The notes under the pieces were generated by a model. The model was not told the DNA's origin and ran no database searches. It worked only from the letters and a program-made list of their open reading frames with translations. Positions 34,462-46,773 of a DNA stretch of 64,000 nucleotides are shown piece after piece (the first letter of the stretch is position 1; every line of letters starts with the position of its first letter). Location of the stretch: assembly GCA_027625915.1 (NCBI GenBank), contig JANTQA010000038.1, forward strand, positions 380,001 to 444,000. Direction: 5' to 3'. This stretch comes from Anaeramoeba flamelloides (taxonomy: Eukaryota > Metamonada > Anaeramoebidae). The position numbers were made by a program, and so were the translations under genes.

Positions 34462-36334
34462 TTAATTTTGTTCTTCATATTCTTCGCCTTCCTCTTCTTC
34501 TTCTTCATCATCATATTCGCCTTCTTCACCTTCCTCTTCTTCATCATATTCACCTTCTTCGCCCTCTTCTTCGTCATATTCGCCTTCTTCTCCGCTTTCC
34601 TCTTCTTCGTATTCCTCACCTTCTTCTTCTTCTTCTTCACCGAAAACATCTTCGATTGAAGCTTCTTGGTATTGTTGGTAGTCATTGACCAAGTCTGTCA
34701 TGTTTGATTCTGCTTCTGTAAATTCTGATTCGTCCATGCCTTCGTTGATATACCAATGGAGAAATGCACGTCTTTTAAACATGACCGAGAATTGGTCTCC
34801 GATTCTTTTAAATAATTCTTGGATACACGTGTTGTTACCTAAAAATGTTCCTGCTATTTTGTGATCAATAGGGGGGACGTCACAGATACTATTTTTGATA
34901 TTATTTGGGATCCATTCGATGAAGTTGTCGCTGTTTTTGGTTTGGATTTTGACCATTTCGTCATCGACTTCCTTTGTGGAGATTCTACCCCTGAAGATCG
35001 CAGACGCAGTCAAATATTTGCCTTGCCTTGGGTTACAGGCTGCCATCATGTTCCTTGGATCAAACATCTGTTGGGTGACCTCAGAGACCGACAGGGAATT
35101 GTACCCAGTCGACAATCTGCTTGTTAATGGCGCATACCCGATTAAGAAGAAATGGAGTCTTGTAAATGGGATCAAATTGACTGCCAATTTTCTCAAGTCA
35201 GAGTTCAATTGGCCTGGGAACCTTAAGGAACATGTGATGCCACTCATTACTAAGGAGATCAAATGGTTCAGATCGGGATAGTTTGGGTTTTTCAATTTCA
35301 GGGTGTTGTGGCAAATGTTCATCAGCGCTTCGTTATCGATGCACATTACCTCGTCACAGTTTTCAATCAGGTGGTGGAAAGACAGTGTTGCATTGTATGG
35401 CTCAATAACCGTGTCACTGACCTTTGGCGAGGGCACAATCGAGAAGGAAGACATCATTCGATCTGGGTATTCTTCTTTCACCCTTGTAATTAATAACGTG
35501 CCCATCCCTGACCCCGTTCCGCCCCCTAGCGAATGAACCACTTGAAACCCTTGCAGGCAATCGCACCCCTCGGCCTCCTTTCTAATAACTTCGAGCGATT
35601 CGTCAACTAATTCGGCGCCCTCGGTGTAATATCCCTTGGCAAAGACGTTTCCTGTTCCGCTTTGCCCAAACGTATAATTGTCAGGCTTGAATAATTTCCC
35701 ATATTTACTTGATTTCACAGTGTCCATAGTGCCTGGTTCAAGGTCGACTAGAATTGCTCTTGGTACAAATTTTCCTTTTGTGTTTTTGTTTTTTTATTTT
35801 ATTATTTTATTTTTCATAATTTTAGAAATGTGTAAAGTTAGTAATTGTTATTATTTTTGTTATTGTTATTGTTTTTGTTTTTGTTTTTGGAATTTTTATG
35901 AACACACTGTGTTGTGATTTAATATCGTTTTTTATTACAGAATTCGTGATCAAATTAGCTTGACATAAAAAAAATTAAAAAAGGAGAAAAAAGATTGTAA
36001 TAAAAAAAAATGCCTCAAAAAAGAACAAAGAAAAGCTAACAAAATAATTTTACAAGAATTACGTTTTCTTGTTTTATTTTTTTTATTATCAAAGTCTTTG
36101 TCTGCAATTGCAAAAAGAAGAAAATCAAAGAAAAAGATTTGACTTTGTGAAAATTTGACACAAACCTTCTTGTCCTTCATTAAAATATACATTGATCCTC
36201 TCTAATTGAAGATCGGAATCCCCTTCATATTCTCCATTTGGTTCAATTCCATGTTCTTGGGCAATTACTTCCCAAAAGTTTGATGACACTTGGTTACCGC
36301 ATTGTCCTAACTGGATGTGTACAATTTCTCTCAT
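34462..36334 (-). CDS. Beta-tubulin with an extended acidic C-terminal tail
   Basis: Two exons: 36166-36334 and 34462-35774; 493 residues. The intron (391 bp) has donor GAAG|GTTTGT and acceptor CAAAAG|GA and falls in the codon after NEGQE; the join restores [20 protein letters not shown]. Family motifs are intact: MREI start, [16 protein letters not shown] nucleotide loop, [12 protein letters not shown], and DLRKLAVN with the beta-type lysine that marks the non-hydrolysing site. The body ends with the usual [18 protein letters not shown] and would stop near residue 445 in most beta-tubulins. Here about 60 further residues follow, almost all Glu, Gly, Tyr and Asp, with three GEYDEEE-like repeats, ending YEEQN. 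Several body positions differ from canonical beta-tubulin (for example [18 protein letters not shown]), so this may be a specialised isotype. Confidence 0.95.
34465..34640 (-). repeat. Acidic-tail coding repeat of beta-tubulin
   Basis: Codes for the last roughly 58 residues. Units of the type EEGEYDEEE recur three times, flanked by Glu runs and two GEEYEE segments. On the plus strand it is a CTT/TTC-rich pyrimidine tract, a likely site of repeat-length change. Confidence 0.85.
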
Positions 36335-36837
36335 TTTTGATTCAAAATTATAAAAAAATAAATAACAAGTTGTGTGTTTTGAAATCGACAAAAGATGTAT
36401 TTTTTGAAATTAAATTCGGATTTGAATAGTTTTTAGACTATAGAACTCAAAACGTAACTTTTTTTTTATTTTGGAAATAATCTAAATTTTTAAAAAAATA
36501 CTTTTTAATTTTTTTTACCATTTTTTTATTTGTATTATTCTTCGATTTCTCTGAATTGATCAAAGTCAACCCAACACAAAAATTCGAGGACAAATATTTT
36601 TCATGTTGTTTCTTGGAATTTGGTTTTGAGGTAACTTTTTAAATATTGGTATTTAATATGATAACAATTTGCTAATCTACTTTTTTGAATTCTATAAATC
36701 TCCTTTCATGTTGGATTCAAAGTTTACATATTATATATGATAAAAATAGAACCAAATCTAAACAAAAAATACAAAGTATGATATATCCCTTCAATAAATT
36801 CCATATGAACTGAATTCAGAACCATAACTAACAAAAT

Positions 36838-37540
36838 TATTTTCATCAAAAAATCTCAAAATTTTGTATTTTTGAAATAAACTGATATAATAAGCATTAT
36901 TATACATAATACTTTTGAAATAGGTTTACAATTTTAATAAGAAATTAATCGGTATTGTAAAAAAAAATCAAAATTTTTCATTAATATTTTTTTCATTTTT
37001 AATTGTAAAATTTTTGATTTTTTTTTTTTAACTTTGTGGAGAGATTACTTGAATCGAAATGTTTTTTTAAGAGCCGAAAAGGAAACCTATTTTGCAATGT
37101 AAAAATAAAATCAAATATTCTTTTCAAAAGATATAGCTAAATTAAATTGAAAAAATGATTTTTTTTCTGTTTTTGGAATATTTTTTTTCATGTTTGAGTT
37201 TTTATTTATATATTCTCTGTTGTTTATCTACAAAATGTTTTAATATTTATTCTTTTTTAATTCTTAATGATAGATCTAAAATTCATTGGTTGTAAATAAT
37301 TTCAAAAAAAAAAATTACCCAAAAATTGGTGTTTTTTTCAAAAAGTTGGTAATTTTGATAAAGGTGTTATTCGGATCTTCGTTATTTTAATAACTATCTC
37401 TTCTTAATTACAAAAAATTAATTTAACATGACAAAAATTATTTATAAAAAATGTATCACTGTAATCTAATATGTAGTTTAGGATAACTTTAATTTTCAGA
37501 ATTTATTTTTTCCTTGTAGTGATAAATGATACAAATTCCA
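36838..37540 (+). repeat. F12 dispersed repeat, copy 1
   Basis: Pairs with 48320-49012 in the opposite orientation. Shared blocks include AAATTTTGTATTTTTGAAAT, AATAAGCATTATTATA, AAATTGAAAAAATG followed by a T run and CTGTTTTTGGAATATTTTT, and AATTTTCAGAATTTA. Identity looks like 75-80%. Confidence 0.6.
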
Positions 37541-39759
37541 TCGTTTCATTTCGGCTGATGTGAAAATCATTGCGTTTAAGTAACACAGTGAATTTATTTA
37601 ATCCAAGAATATATTTTATTAAGTTTTTATTTTTAACTTGTTCGTTATTCTTAAAAACAACCTAGAAAATCCATTTTGATCACTAACAAAAATTAAACCT
37701 CATATTAAAATATTGACCCACTGCGGAGAGAAAAGAAAACAAGTAAATAGGATAAAATACAACGTCTAAACAATATATTTTGTTCTTTAAATAAAATTTT
37801 AAAAATCATTGTAAAGATAATAAATGATTAAAAATGGATTTTTTTTTTTTGGAATTTCAACTTTAACTGAAATATACAACAATAGACTTTTGTTAATTTA
37901 CTGATTTATACAGCAAGTAATACTTGACAGGTACAAATTTTGAAAGAAATTTATTACAAGAAATTTTGATCAAACTTTTCAAAAATAAAAATTATATTAT
38001 CGGATATAAAACGTGTAAAAAAAATCCTTAAAAATGAGCCTTAATTTGTAATTCTTTCATTACTTATTTTTTTTTCAGATTTTTAACCTGTAAATTAGTA
38101 CAAACCCTTTGAAGAATTCTCCAATATCTCTTCTTAAAATTACTATAATCATTATATTTCTAACCCAAGAGAAAATTATATTTGAAAATTTAATTTAAAT
38201 TTCGAGATAAAAATCAAAAAATACTGTACTAAAATTCTGATAAATTCAGAAAAATAAAAATTAGAAAGACATTTAGATCGTCTTAACTTTAATTTAACAA
38301 AAGCCCGAAGAAGCCAAAAAAGTAGAATTAATTTGTAAAAATAAATAATATTTTTTTACACAATATAATTGTATTGACAAACTAAGTTTTAAACAAATAC
38401 CAATTAAAATAAACTATCTTTCCTAATAATTGGCTCATTAAAAATCCAATTTTAAATAAAAATATTTTTAATAATTGAAGTTATCTATTATAATATAAAA
38501 ATTTAGATTTTAATAGTAAATAATCTACTCAAGAGATATTTATTTTTTGTCTAAAAATAAAAGAAAAAAAAACAAAAAAAAACAGTTAAAAAAAATTTGG
38601 TAATTTATTTTGAAAGAAGCATTACATAAAAAATAGAAAATTTAAAAAAGTAAAAAAACCCATTTATCAATTCTCCTTCCATTTGAATAACTAAATCTAA
38701 TCTCTTTTCCATATTTGAAACCAATTTTTTTCATTAATTCATCTGTTACTTCTTTCAAATTTTTCATTTTCATTTCCATTTTAACAAAACACTTTTGAAA
38801 AAATAAAAAAGAGAAAAAATAATTTATTTGCAAAATTTTCATTGTGAGAGGAAAAAATTCAAAATGATACAAAAAAAATTCAAAATTCAAATGTAAGGTG
38901 AGCCATTTATTAGGAAATTTAGTTTATCATTGAATATAATCAATTTGAAAATTTAAAAATAATTCATTACTATGATCATCTTTGTGAAATAGTAAATTTA
39001 GATTTCACTTTATGATAAAATATTTGATTTTAATTAATCACCAGCCAATCTATTCATTTTCTTATTTTTCTATTAATAAATTTATCATGCTCTGTGTATT
39101 CGATAAGATAGATTTTGGAATTGTTATCGATTTTAATATTTTCAATAAAAAATAATTAATTTTCTTTTGAAATTTCTACTAGGGATAAAATATCCCCGTT
39201 CATATATTCAAATTAAACATTTTATATTAAAATAATTTGATTATATTTTTATCTTGAAAATTCATTACAATTATTTTTTTCAAAAAACTTCAAAATATTT
39301 TTAAAATCAATTGAGAAAAGTCTTTGAATATAAATAAAAAAAAAATGATTAAACTAAAATAAAGATTAATCCCAAATTAAACCTTTTATTATACACTCTC
39401 ACACATACCCTAAATTTAGAATAAAAAGAATCATAAAAGTTTAACAATTAATCATTAGAAAAAAAATATATTGTATTACAAATTACAAAAACTTCATCTA
39501 TTAAAGGCAATTTTATATACTTTTCAAAGAAAAAAAAAAAAAAAAATTAATGATCAAAATTATTTTTTGTAGAAATCATTAATAACGAATCAACCATTAA
39601 CATTTAAATTATATTGTTATTTCTTCCAAAAAAAACTATTGTATTCATCAAATCGTACTAAAAAAGTTTATAGATATTAGTTATTGCGATAATTTACCCT
39701 TGGAGTATAATATTAGAAATAAGTAGAATAATTCACAATCAGAGAATATCTGATCCCAG

Positions 39760-40183
39760 TATCAAACAAAAATAACCAATCAATATTTATTCTTATTAAT
39801 TGAAAAACTTAAATTATATAGTGAAATATTGTGAAAAAATTTCAACAGGTTTCATATAATATTTAATTGAAGAACAAATAAAATTCCAATTAAAATCAAT
39901 ATGAGTTTTCTTCCATCCTTTTCACCATTTCAATAAAATTTAAATAACACACTTGTACTTGGTATCTCTGATTCTTGCGACAAAAAAAATTGCAAAACAA
40001 TTACATATCAAAAACGATCAAAAAAATTCCAAAAAAAAAAAAAAAAACTCAAAATATGTGTGAATGATATCAATTTTAAAATATCCAAAATTATTTTTTC
40101 TCTTAATAATATCCATTCAAATACTGTAAACACTTGTAGTTCACTCACCTAAACCAGGCTTCTTTGACTAAAAAATACCATAT
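39760..40183. mobile_element. F4 MITE, copy 3 (decayed)
   Basis: The right end, reverse-complemented, reads TTTTTTAGTCAAAGAAGCCT, matching the F4 end at 58.56 kb. The interior keeps TCACCATTTCAATAA and the AATGATATCAATTTTAAAAT block. The left terminal repeat is not recognisable. Confidence 0.5.
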
Positions 40184-41207
40184 TATAATTATTAAAAAAG
40201 AATTTAATACAATAATTATACAACACTTTATTACATTTGTAATCAATACAAAACAAAACATATATAATTGTAATTAAAAAAGCAGTTTCAATTTGATCTT
40301 TCACAATTAATTAATTAATAATGAATTTTTTATTACAAAAATAAAATAATAATTTCAAAGTAAACTCTTTTTCAAATAAAAGTGCACAGAAACTTTCAAG
40401 AATTATTTATCATTGAATCAAATTAATTGCATTATCATTCTAAAATATAAGAAAATCTTTAAAACCTAAAAAAACACCTAACTGAATAGTTCAAACCCAT
40501 TAAAACAAAACAATATAAATTAAAACTAAATATCTGGAAAATTAATGTACACTTCTATCTGAAATGCCAAATCTTGCTTTATAAATTGTAAAGAAAAAAA
40601 ATTATAAAATCAATAAAAACCTTTGAACAGGGTTAATTGTGGAAAAGTTTTTGAAATTTCATTGATAACTCTTAACATGTTAAACTTTTGTACTTTTAAG
40701 TCTCAATATAATGATAAAGCCACAATTCATCTGGGTATTTTATTGGAATTGTTTTTTTTTATTTTTTTTTTCTGTTTTCTATGTTGCCATACGTCTATCA
40801 ATAATGGTATTTCTTAATTCATATATCTAGCTTATTCGAAATCAGACTTAAACTGTTTCGATTTTTACCCTGGTAAATTATTTCCAAATATATTTCTTTT
40901 TATCTTGTTTTTTAGTTTTCCAACTGTTCAATATCTGTAAATAAATAAAAAAATAAAAAATGAAAAAATGAATAATTAAAATGAAAATCGCCAAGAAGTA
41001 ATTATCTTATTAAAAATCAAATTCAATATTATTGATGATTTTAGAGGTGTGCCCTTTTGTTTGAAAAAGAGTTTAGTTATTTTTTTTTAAAAAAAATAAA
41101 GTTATAAATAATTTCAAATGTCTCTAATGATTACAAATATGATAAATTTTATTTTAGAAAGAAAAAAAAAAAAAAAAAAAATTGAAGATCGAAAGAAAAA
41201 ATAGGGA

Positions 41208-43985
41208 TTAATCTTGAATGATCTTTGTTGAAGATATATATATATTTGAAAAGGAAAAAAAGAGGATATTATCCAAATATATTCTAATATCTATAATTGG
41301 GAAATCAATGTTTGATTTGAGATATTTCCATGTGTGTTTTTTTGAATTATACAAAAAAATAGATTTTTTGGGATTTAAAAGGTATATCTTTTTCTGTATA
41401 ATAAATACTTTACAAAATGAAAATTTAATTTTTTTTTTAATTTTATCTTTTAGTACAAATTTGATTACTTTGTTTTTCTTTGGATTTATCTTTGACTTTT
41501 TCTTTTTCTTTGATTTTTTCTTTTTCTTTGCATTAATCTTATCTTTTATAAAATTATGCTTGTAGAGACATATTTGTTTTTTTTTATTGATCCAATATAT
41601 ATAATTTTTGTTTTGAAAAGTTTGATCAGAATTTGAAGAATAATTCTTTTCCAAATTGATTTTTTGCAGATAGTTTTTGCGTATGTAAAAAAGAAAAATA
41701 TCGCCACTTGCTGATAAAAGCACAAAGCAGTGGTTTTCCTTATTAACCATTATTTCGTTTATCGTTTGTTTGTTCAGGAAACGATTCAACAATGTTTTGA
41801 ATTCCCATTTTGACCATTTAAATGTCACTTTGCCCTTAATTTTAATCCGTGCTAATTTTAATTTATAAATCATTATTTGGAATTGATGATTCCTTGTAAA
41901 TACATATAATTCTTTCTCAAACACAATGCATTTTATAATTAAATGTAGCGAATTAATTAATTCCTTTGGTACGCAAGATGTTTCGTAAGTGTTGCGCTTG
42001 ATGTAACCCCCCTTTTTAATTGTAAATTCCAGTAATTTAACGGCGCCCAAATACCGCAAACAGTAGAATTTGCCCCCGTCCTCAAAATAACTCTTTATTA
42101 AAATACCCACAGGTAACTCAAAGTTTTTGCTGCCATATTTTTTTTTTTGCATTAATTTTTTAAATTCAAAGCCTTTGAAGGATATTTTCTGAGGTGATTT
42201 TGAATGCCTTGATCCGTCCACTTTGAAATATTGTTGATACTTGTTGTTTTTTGTAACCAGATCCATCAATAATAATATTTGTTTTCCAAATTTTCGATTT
42301 TGATACCGCTTTTGAATTTCCTTTTTATTCAATTCCTGATTCAATTTAATGCTTTTTTTGTATTCGTTTTGGTAATATTCCATAAGCATCATTTTATAAT
42401 AAATTTTGACCATATTTTTCTCATTTTTGGATGCATTGTATTGCATGCAGGCCTTATAAAATTTGCCCTTCAATTGATAAATTTTGGCCAATTCATAATT
42501 TAATGATCTTATAATCATTTCGTGTTCCTTTATCTTTAATGTAAAGTCTTTATGTGAGTATTTTCGATTCTCCATATTATTTTTTTTTTTAATATATTTT
42601 TTCCTTGTTTTCTTCATAATCTTTTTACCCTTTTCGATATTACGCCTTTTTATTTCACTGTCCAGACATATTTTGTTTTTATAACAAATAGACAACCGTT
42701 TTGAAACCTTCCACTTTGGCGCGTGCTTTGATTTTTTAATGCTGTTTAAGATCATTGTTGCCTTGCTCACGTTATTTGTCTTTTGATATGATCTTGCCAA
42801 TTTTCTTTTGATCCAAATCACAATGTGGTTCTCCTGATCGTCAAAGTTGACAAGTTTTACATTAACACAAAACTGGTGATATTCTTTCAGGTAAAAGGTG
42901 ATTTCTTTATACTTTTTTAAACGATTTAGTGCTTTGATAAGCCCTTTGTAACTATAAGTCGCAATGCCGAGCTTATAACTTGGATCAGAGATTTGGTTAT
43001 TCGTTGGCTGTTGCTGCTGCTGCTGCCGTTGTTGGGATTGAGATTGAGAGATCTCATGAGAGGAAATCTCCTTTTTGATGAGGTTTATGGAATGGAGAAA
43101 CGCTTTCGTCGCCTTTTTATTGGTGCGGGTGTTATTTAATTCTAAGAGCGACATGCCTTTCTTTTTATAAACAGAAAAATTATCAGGATTTAAGTAACTG
43201 GCACACTGATAACAGGAGATCGATTTTCTCCATTTGTTGTCGTTCGAATACGCTGTTCCAAGATCGCTAATGGCTTTTGTGTTTCTTGGAGAATCCTTAA
43301 TGCACTTCTCAAAGTATTTACGAGACAATGCAAAGTTTGATAATCCAAAGTGGCATCTCCCGATGCAATAATTAGATTCAGATACTAATTCTTTGTTCAC
43401 AGAGCCTTTTCTGTTTTTCATGGAATTTTGTTGCTCTAATTCCTTTGCCTTGTTACAATAGACAATGGATCTGATAAAATACCGATCCCTTTTATCCATA
43501 AGAACGCTCAGTTTGAATCCCAAGTTTGGTAATGAGTTAGTAAATTTATATTTGAGAGTTTCTAAACGTTTTTTTTTTGTACCTTGCTCAGTTCTCTGTG
43601 CCAAGTCTTCGTACAGCTCACCAAATTTTTGGAAATACTTTGGGACAACACTCTTATCTAAGATTTTGGATTCATACTCTTTGATGAGTGGTTTTGGCTC
43701 ATTGTCTATAATCTCCTTGATTTTTAATTCTTGAAAATAAAAATTCGCTAATTTGTCGGGAGGATCATTGCTTTGAAGGGAGACATCGATTACTTGCCCG
43801 AGGTATATTAAAGACTTTTCAAATTTTTTTAAACAGTAATAACAGATGGAGAGATCGTATTTGTACATTTCTCTTGGTGATTCGATTATTAACTTTTTAA
43901 AACATTTTTTTGATGTTGTATAGTTTTGTTTTTTATATTCTTCTATGGCTGTATTGAAAATTTCACTTTCGTTAAATGTACTCAT
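41208..43985 (-). CDS. TPR-repeat protein with Gln and Lys tracts
   Basis: Intronless, 925 residues, starting at the ATG at 43983-43985 (MSTFNESEIF). A frame extension to 44024 has no ATG. TPR-like helix pairs are at about residues 5-75 (AIEEYKKQNYTTSKKCFKKL) and 195-300 (YCIGRCHFGLSNFALSRKYF, LGTAYSNDNKWRKSISCYQC). A Gln run lies at about 312-328. Helical, Lys-rich segments with TPR-like spacing follow (ELAKIYQLKGKFYKACMQYN). The C-terminal third, from about 610, has repeated hydrophobic strand pairs such as LYVFTRNHQFQIMIYKL and CFVLLSASGDIFLFYI, suggesting a beta-propeller-like fold, interrupted by a Lys run near residue 810. TPR plus propeller layouts usually scaffold complexes; the partner cannot be named. 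Confidence 0.75.
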   Translation of the reverse strand: MSTFNESEIFNTAIEEYKKQNYTTSKKCFKKLIIESPREMYKYDLSICYYCLKKFEKSLIYLGQVIDVSLQSNDPPDKLANFYFQELKIKEIIDNEPKPLIKEYESKILDKSVVPKYFQKFGELYEDLAQRTEQGTKKKRLETLKYKFTNSLPNLGFKLSVLMDKRDRYFIRSIVYCNKAKELEQQNSMKNRKGSVNKELVSESNYCIGRCHFGLSNFALSRKYFEKCIKDSPRNTKAISDLGTAYSNDNKWRKSISCYQCASYLNPDNFSVYKKKGMSLLELNNTRTNKKATKAFLHSINLIKKEISSHEISQSQSQQRQQQQQQPTNNQISDPSYKLGIATYSYKGLIKALNRLKKYKEITFYLKEYHQFCVNVKLVNFDDQENHIVIWIKRKLARSYQKTNNVSKATMILNSIKKSKHAPKWKVSKRLSICYKNKICLDSEIKRRNIEKGKKIMKKTRKKYIKKKNNMENRKYSHKDFTLKIKEHEMIIRSLNYELAKIYQLKGKFYKACMQYNASKNEKNMVKIYYKMMLMEYYQNEYKKSIKLNQELNKKEIQKRYQNRKFGKQILLLMDLVTKNNKYQQYFKVDGSRHSKSPQKISFKGFEFKKLMQKKKYGSKNFELPVGILIKSYFEDGGKFYCLRYLGAVKLLEFTIKKGGYIKRNTYETSCVPKELINSLHLIIKCIVFEKELYVFTRNHQFQIMIYKLKLARIKIKGKVTFKWSKWEFKTLLNRFLNKQTINEIMVNKENHCFVLLSASGDIFLFYIRKNYLQKINLEKNYSSNSDQTFQNKNYIYWINKKKQICLYKHNFIKDKINAKKKKKSKKKKKSKINPKKNKVIKFVLKDKIKKKIKFSFCKVFIIQKKIYLLNPKKSIFLYNSKKHTWKYLKSNIDFPIIDIRIYLDNILFFSFSNIYISSTKIIQD

Positions 43986-44225
43986 TTCTCTTGTGAGAAT
44001 AATTGTTTCCTTTGATGCCAACAAAAAAACTTTGAGAAAGAATTAAAAAAAATGAATTCATTACGAAATTCTAAATTTTGGTAAAAGTTGGTTCAAGATC
44101 AGTGAACGAAAATAATCAATTTTAACAACTACTGTTATGAAAAAGTTTTTTTGTGAAATTTTTAAAGATGAACGATTCTTTTGTTTTTTTTTCTCCAACT
44201 TTTAAAATTTATTTTTTGAAAGTGT

Positions 44226-44365
44226 TTAAAGGTTTACAATACCTGAAATCCGAAAAAAGATAATCTTGTATTAAGGTTTGTGTGACTTGTTAATTTGGTT
44301 CTTAGCTCATCGATCTTTCAAACTTGTATGAATTTTATGATTTATGTCGTCAAGAGTCATAAAGG
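44226..44365. mobile_element. F5 single arm
   Basis: Matches the left arm of the 20.5-kb F5 element: TTTACAATACCTGAAATCC, GATAATCTTGT, TTTGGTTCTTAGCTCATCGA and the ATGAATTTTA block. No opposite arm follows, so this is a solo, decayed end. Confidence 0.6.
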
Positions 44366-46257
44366 TGAAAAAGACTTTTTTGGAATGGAAAAAAAACAAT
44401 TATTTAATAATTTTTATAAGTTTTTAGTACCAATCAAAAACTAATCAAACACGTGATATACAAATGTATCTCATAAAATCGTTAACTAAAAATAAGTACA
44501 TTTTTAGAAAAAATCTCCAAAGAGAGATACTCAATTTCCAATTAGAATTGTTAGAGTATATAATTTTCAAAATAATTGTTTTAGTTTTGAATTGTTTATA
44601 TTTGGCACTTTTTGGGATCTCGTAGATTGTTTTTTTTTATTTTTTTTTCATTTGAAAGATGGTTTCTTTTTTCACTCAAGAATACTTCAAAACCCTTATT
44701 TTGCTAAATTTAAAATGTTTCATTATAAACATCATTTAAATTAAATTGATTGTGTACTTAAAGAAAACAATATATTTAAAATTAAAGTCATTAAACTCCT
44801 TGAAAATACTAAATAAAGATATTGGGTTTTTTTTATTGAAATTTGAGTTTTGGTAATTGAGAATTCTTTGAAACTTTTTTTGTGATTTGAACTTTTTCCG
44901 ATGAAATGAGCTCTCTTGTGATTTTTTTTTGTTACTAAAATTTAGTTAATCAAAAGAACTCTAATTCAAAAAATCCCTCTTTTGTATACAAATTACACTT
45001 TGGGTATGGAGTAAATCCACGGTAAATAACTAGAGCCTTAAACCCGATTTTGAATTGGAAACTTTAAGTGTTATTATACAAAGTTAGTGATGAGAGTCTT
45101 AAGGAAGTAAGTACATTATACCATTTTGAAAAATTTGAATTGTGTTAACATTATTGAAAAAATATTTTTTGAGTACCGCCAGATATTGAAACTTTGAAAC
45201 CAAAACACCATCCACTAGTATATTTGTCAATGGAAGCAAAGTAATTCAGAGTTGAATCTTAAATTTTTCAATTTTTTGAACATTTTTTTTGATTCAATTT
45301 TTGGTTTTATTAAATTTTTATTTGGATCTAGAGATGTGTTTATACGAACGATTGAAATTAATCAAAGAGTAAACCAAAAAAAATATACCCGAAAAGGTGC
45401 GAATTTGAAACAAATATTTTCTTTTAGAAGACCAAACACGAACGATCACCATTCCAAATAAATTTGTTGAAATCAAGAATGAAAAAAAAAAAAAATCGAT
45501 AAAAGCTTATTTCAGAAAGATTGGTTTTCTTTGTATACTTAGTTTGTATGAATACAAATTATTTTTTCCTTGAATTTCTCGCCCCATTACTATTTATTAT
45601 TATTTTAAATAACCTTTTGTGACAAATTTGCTTTCAAAATTCTTTTTTCAAATATTTTTATCAAACAAAACCAAAACAAAGAATAATGTTTCAAAAATAA
45701 AAATAAAGGAGTTGAATTCTTGAAAAAAAAAAAAGACAGCTACAAAAAGAATCAAATCAAAATAATTGAAAAATTCAAGATCACATTTGGATCAGATTTA
45801 GAATTTTTTTGAGTTCTCATTTTAATGGAAAAAAAATAATTATAAAATCAAACGAATTTGTCCAATAAGCCACTTCATTTCTCAAGAAGAATTAAAAAAA
45901 TATCCTGATTTTCTGAACTAAAACTAGAATTAGATGAATTAAATGAAAATAGGATTTTTAAATTCATTTTGGAAATTCTTTCAAAATAAACAGTAATTTG
46001 TTTATCAAAAATTTTGCAAACAAAATAATTTTCATAAAGCATCAAAAATAAAAGCAAATAAAGAATAAGTAATTGTGTAAAATATTATAGATAAGATCAA
46101 GTAATAAATGCTTTTTAATTTTTTTTTGATCAATTTTTTCATTTTTTTGATTTCCGTTTTTTTATTGGTATGAAAATATCTTATACTAAGATATATTCCA
46201 CTCTTGGTATTTATTTAAATATCAATGTGTTTGGCTAAAGAAATGATTTGAAGAATT

Positions 46258-46598
46258 CAGTGTCAGATAAATGGAGGTACTCAAAAAATGAATAATGTAC
46301 TTACCCCCTTAAAAGAGTTTATTTAAATTTTTTCTTCATTTTTTGTAATTTTAACAAATTGTTTTATTTTTTTTTAGCAAAAATAACTCTAACTTTTAAG
46401 ATATATTTTTTATTTGATCCTTCATTTCTAGAATTTCTTTTTTAATGGGAGAACTTCAAGAACACAATATGGTATTAACTTATTGTTTACTGTTGTTTTC
46501 GTTGAACATTTGATTGTATAACCTTTAAAGAAAAAAGAAGGAAGGTTTTAGTTTAAAATAAGCTTTTAAAAAATCTGCACATATTAATTCAACAACAG
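46258..46598. mobile_element. F2 MITE, copy D (shortened)
   Basis: Left tip CAGTGTCAGATAAATGG; right tip, reverse-complemented, CTGTTGTTGAATTAATATG. The interior keeps TTTGATCCTTCATTTCT and TTAACTTATTGTTTACTGTT. It is about 130 bp shorter than copies A and B, an internal deletion. Confidence 0.55.
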
Positions 46599-46773
46599 GA
46601 ATTTATTAAAATTTTAACTTTCTAAATTTTGAAAATAAAGATTTTTTCTGGATCTAAAAAGATTAGAGTATAATTCCCCAGTATTTTGAATCCTGTAGTT
46701 CCTAAAGTAACTTTGCTTTAGATGGTACTTAAAGTTGAGTAAATAATACAAACTGAATAAGGAAGTGGCAATC

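Larger units (their letters stand above)
36335..41207. other. Spacer upstream of beta-tubulin
   Basis: The first few hundred bases are the 5' side of the tubulin gene. The rest is AT-rich and holds F12 copy 1 (36838-37540) and an old F4 copy (39760-40183). A 43-codon ATG-started frame on the minus strand at about 38642-38776 is only a weak gene candidate. Confidence 0.55.

Noticed and set aside
45252-45461. 69-codon frame with a basic end
   Set aside because: No ATG and no family match. The part after codon 25 looks somewhat protein-like but is too short to support.
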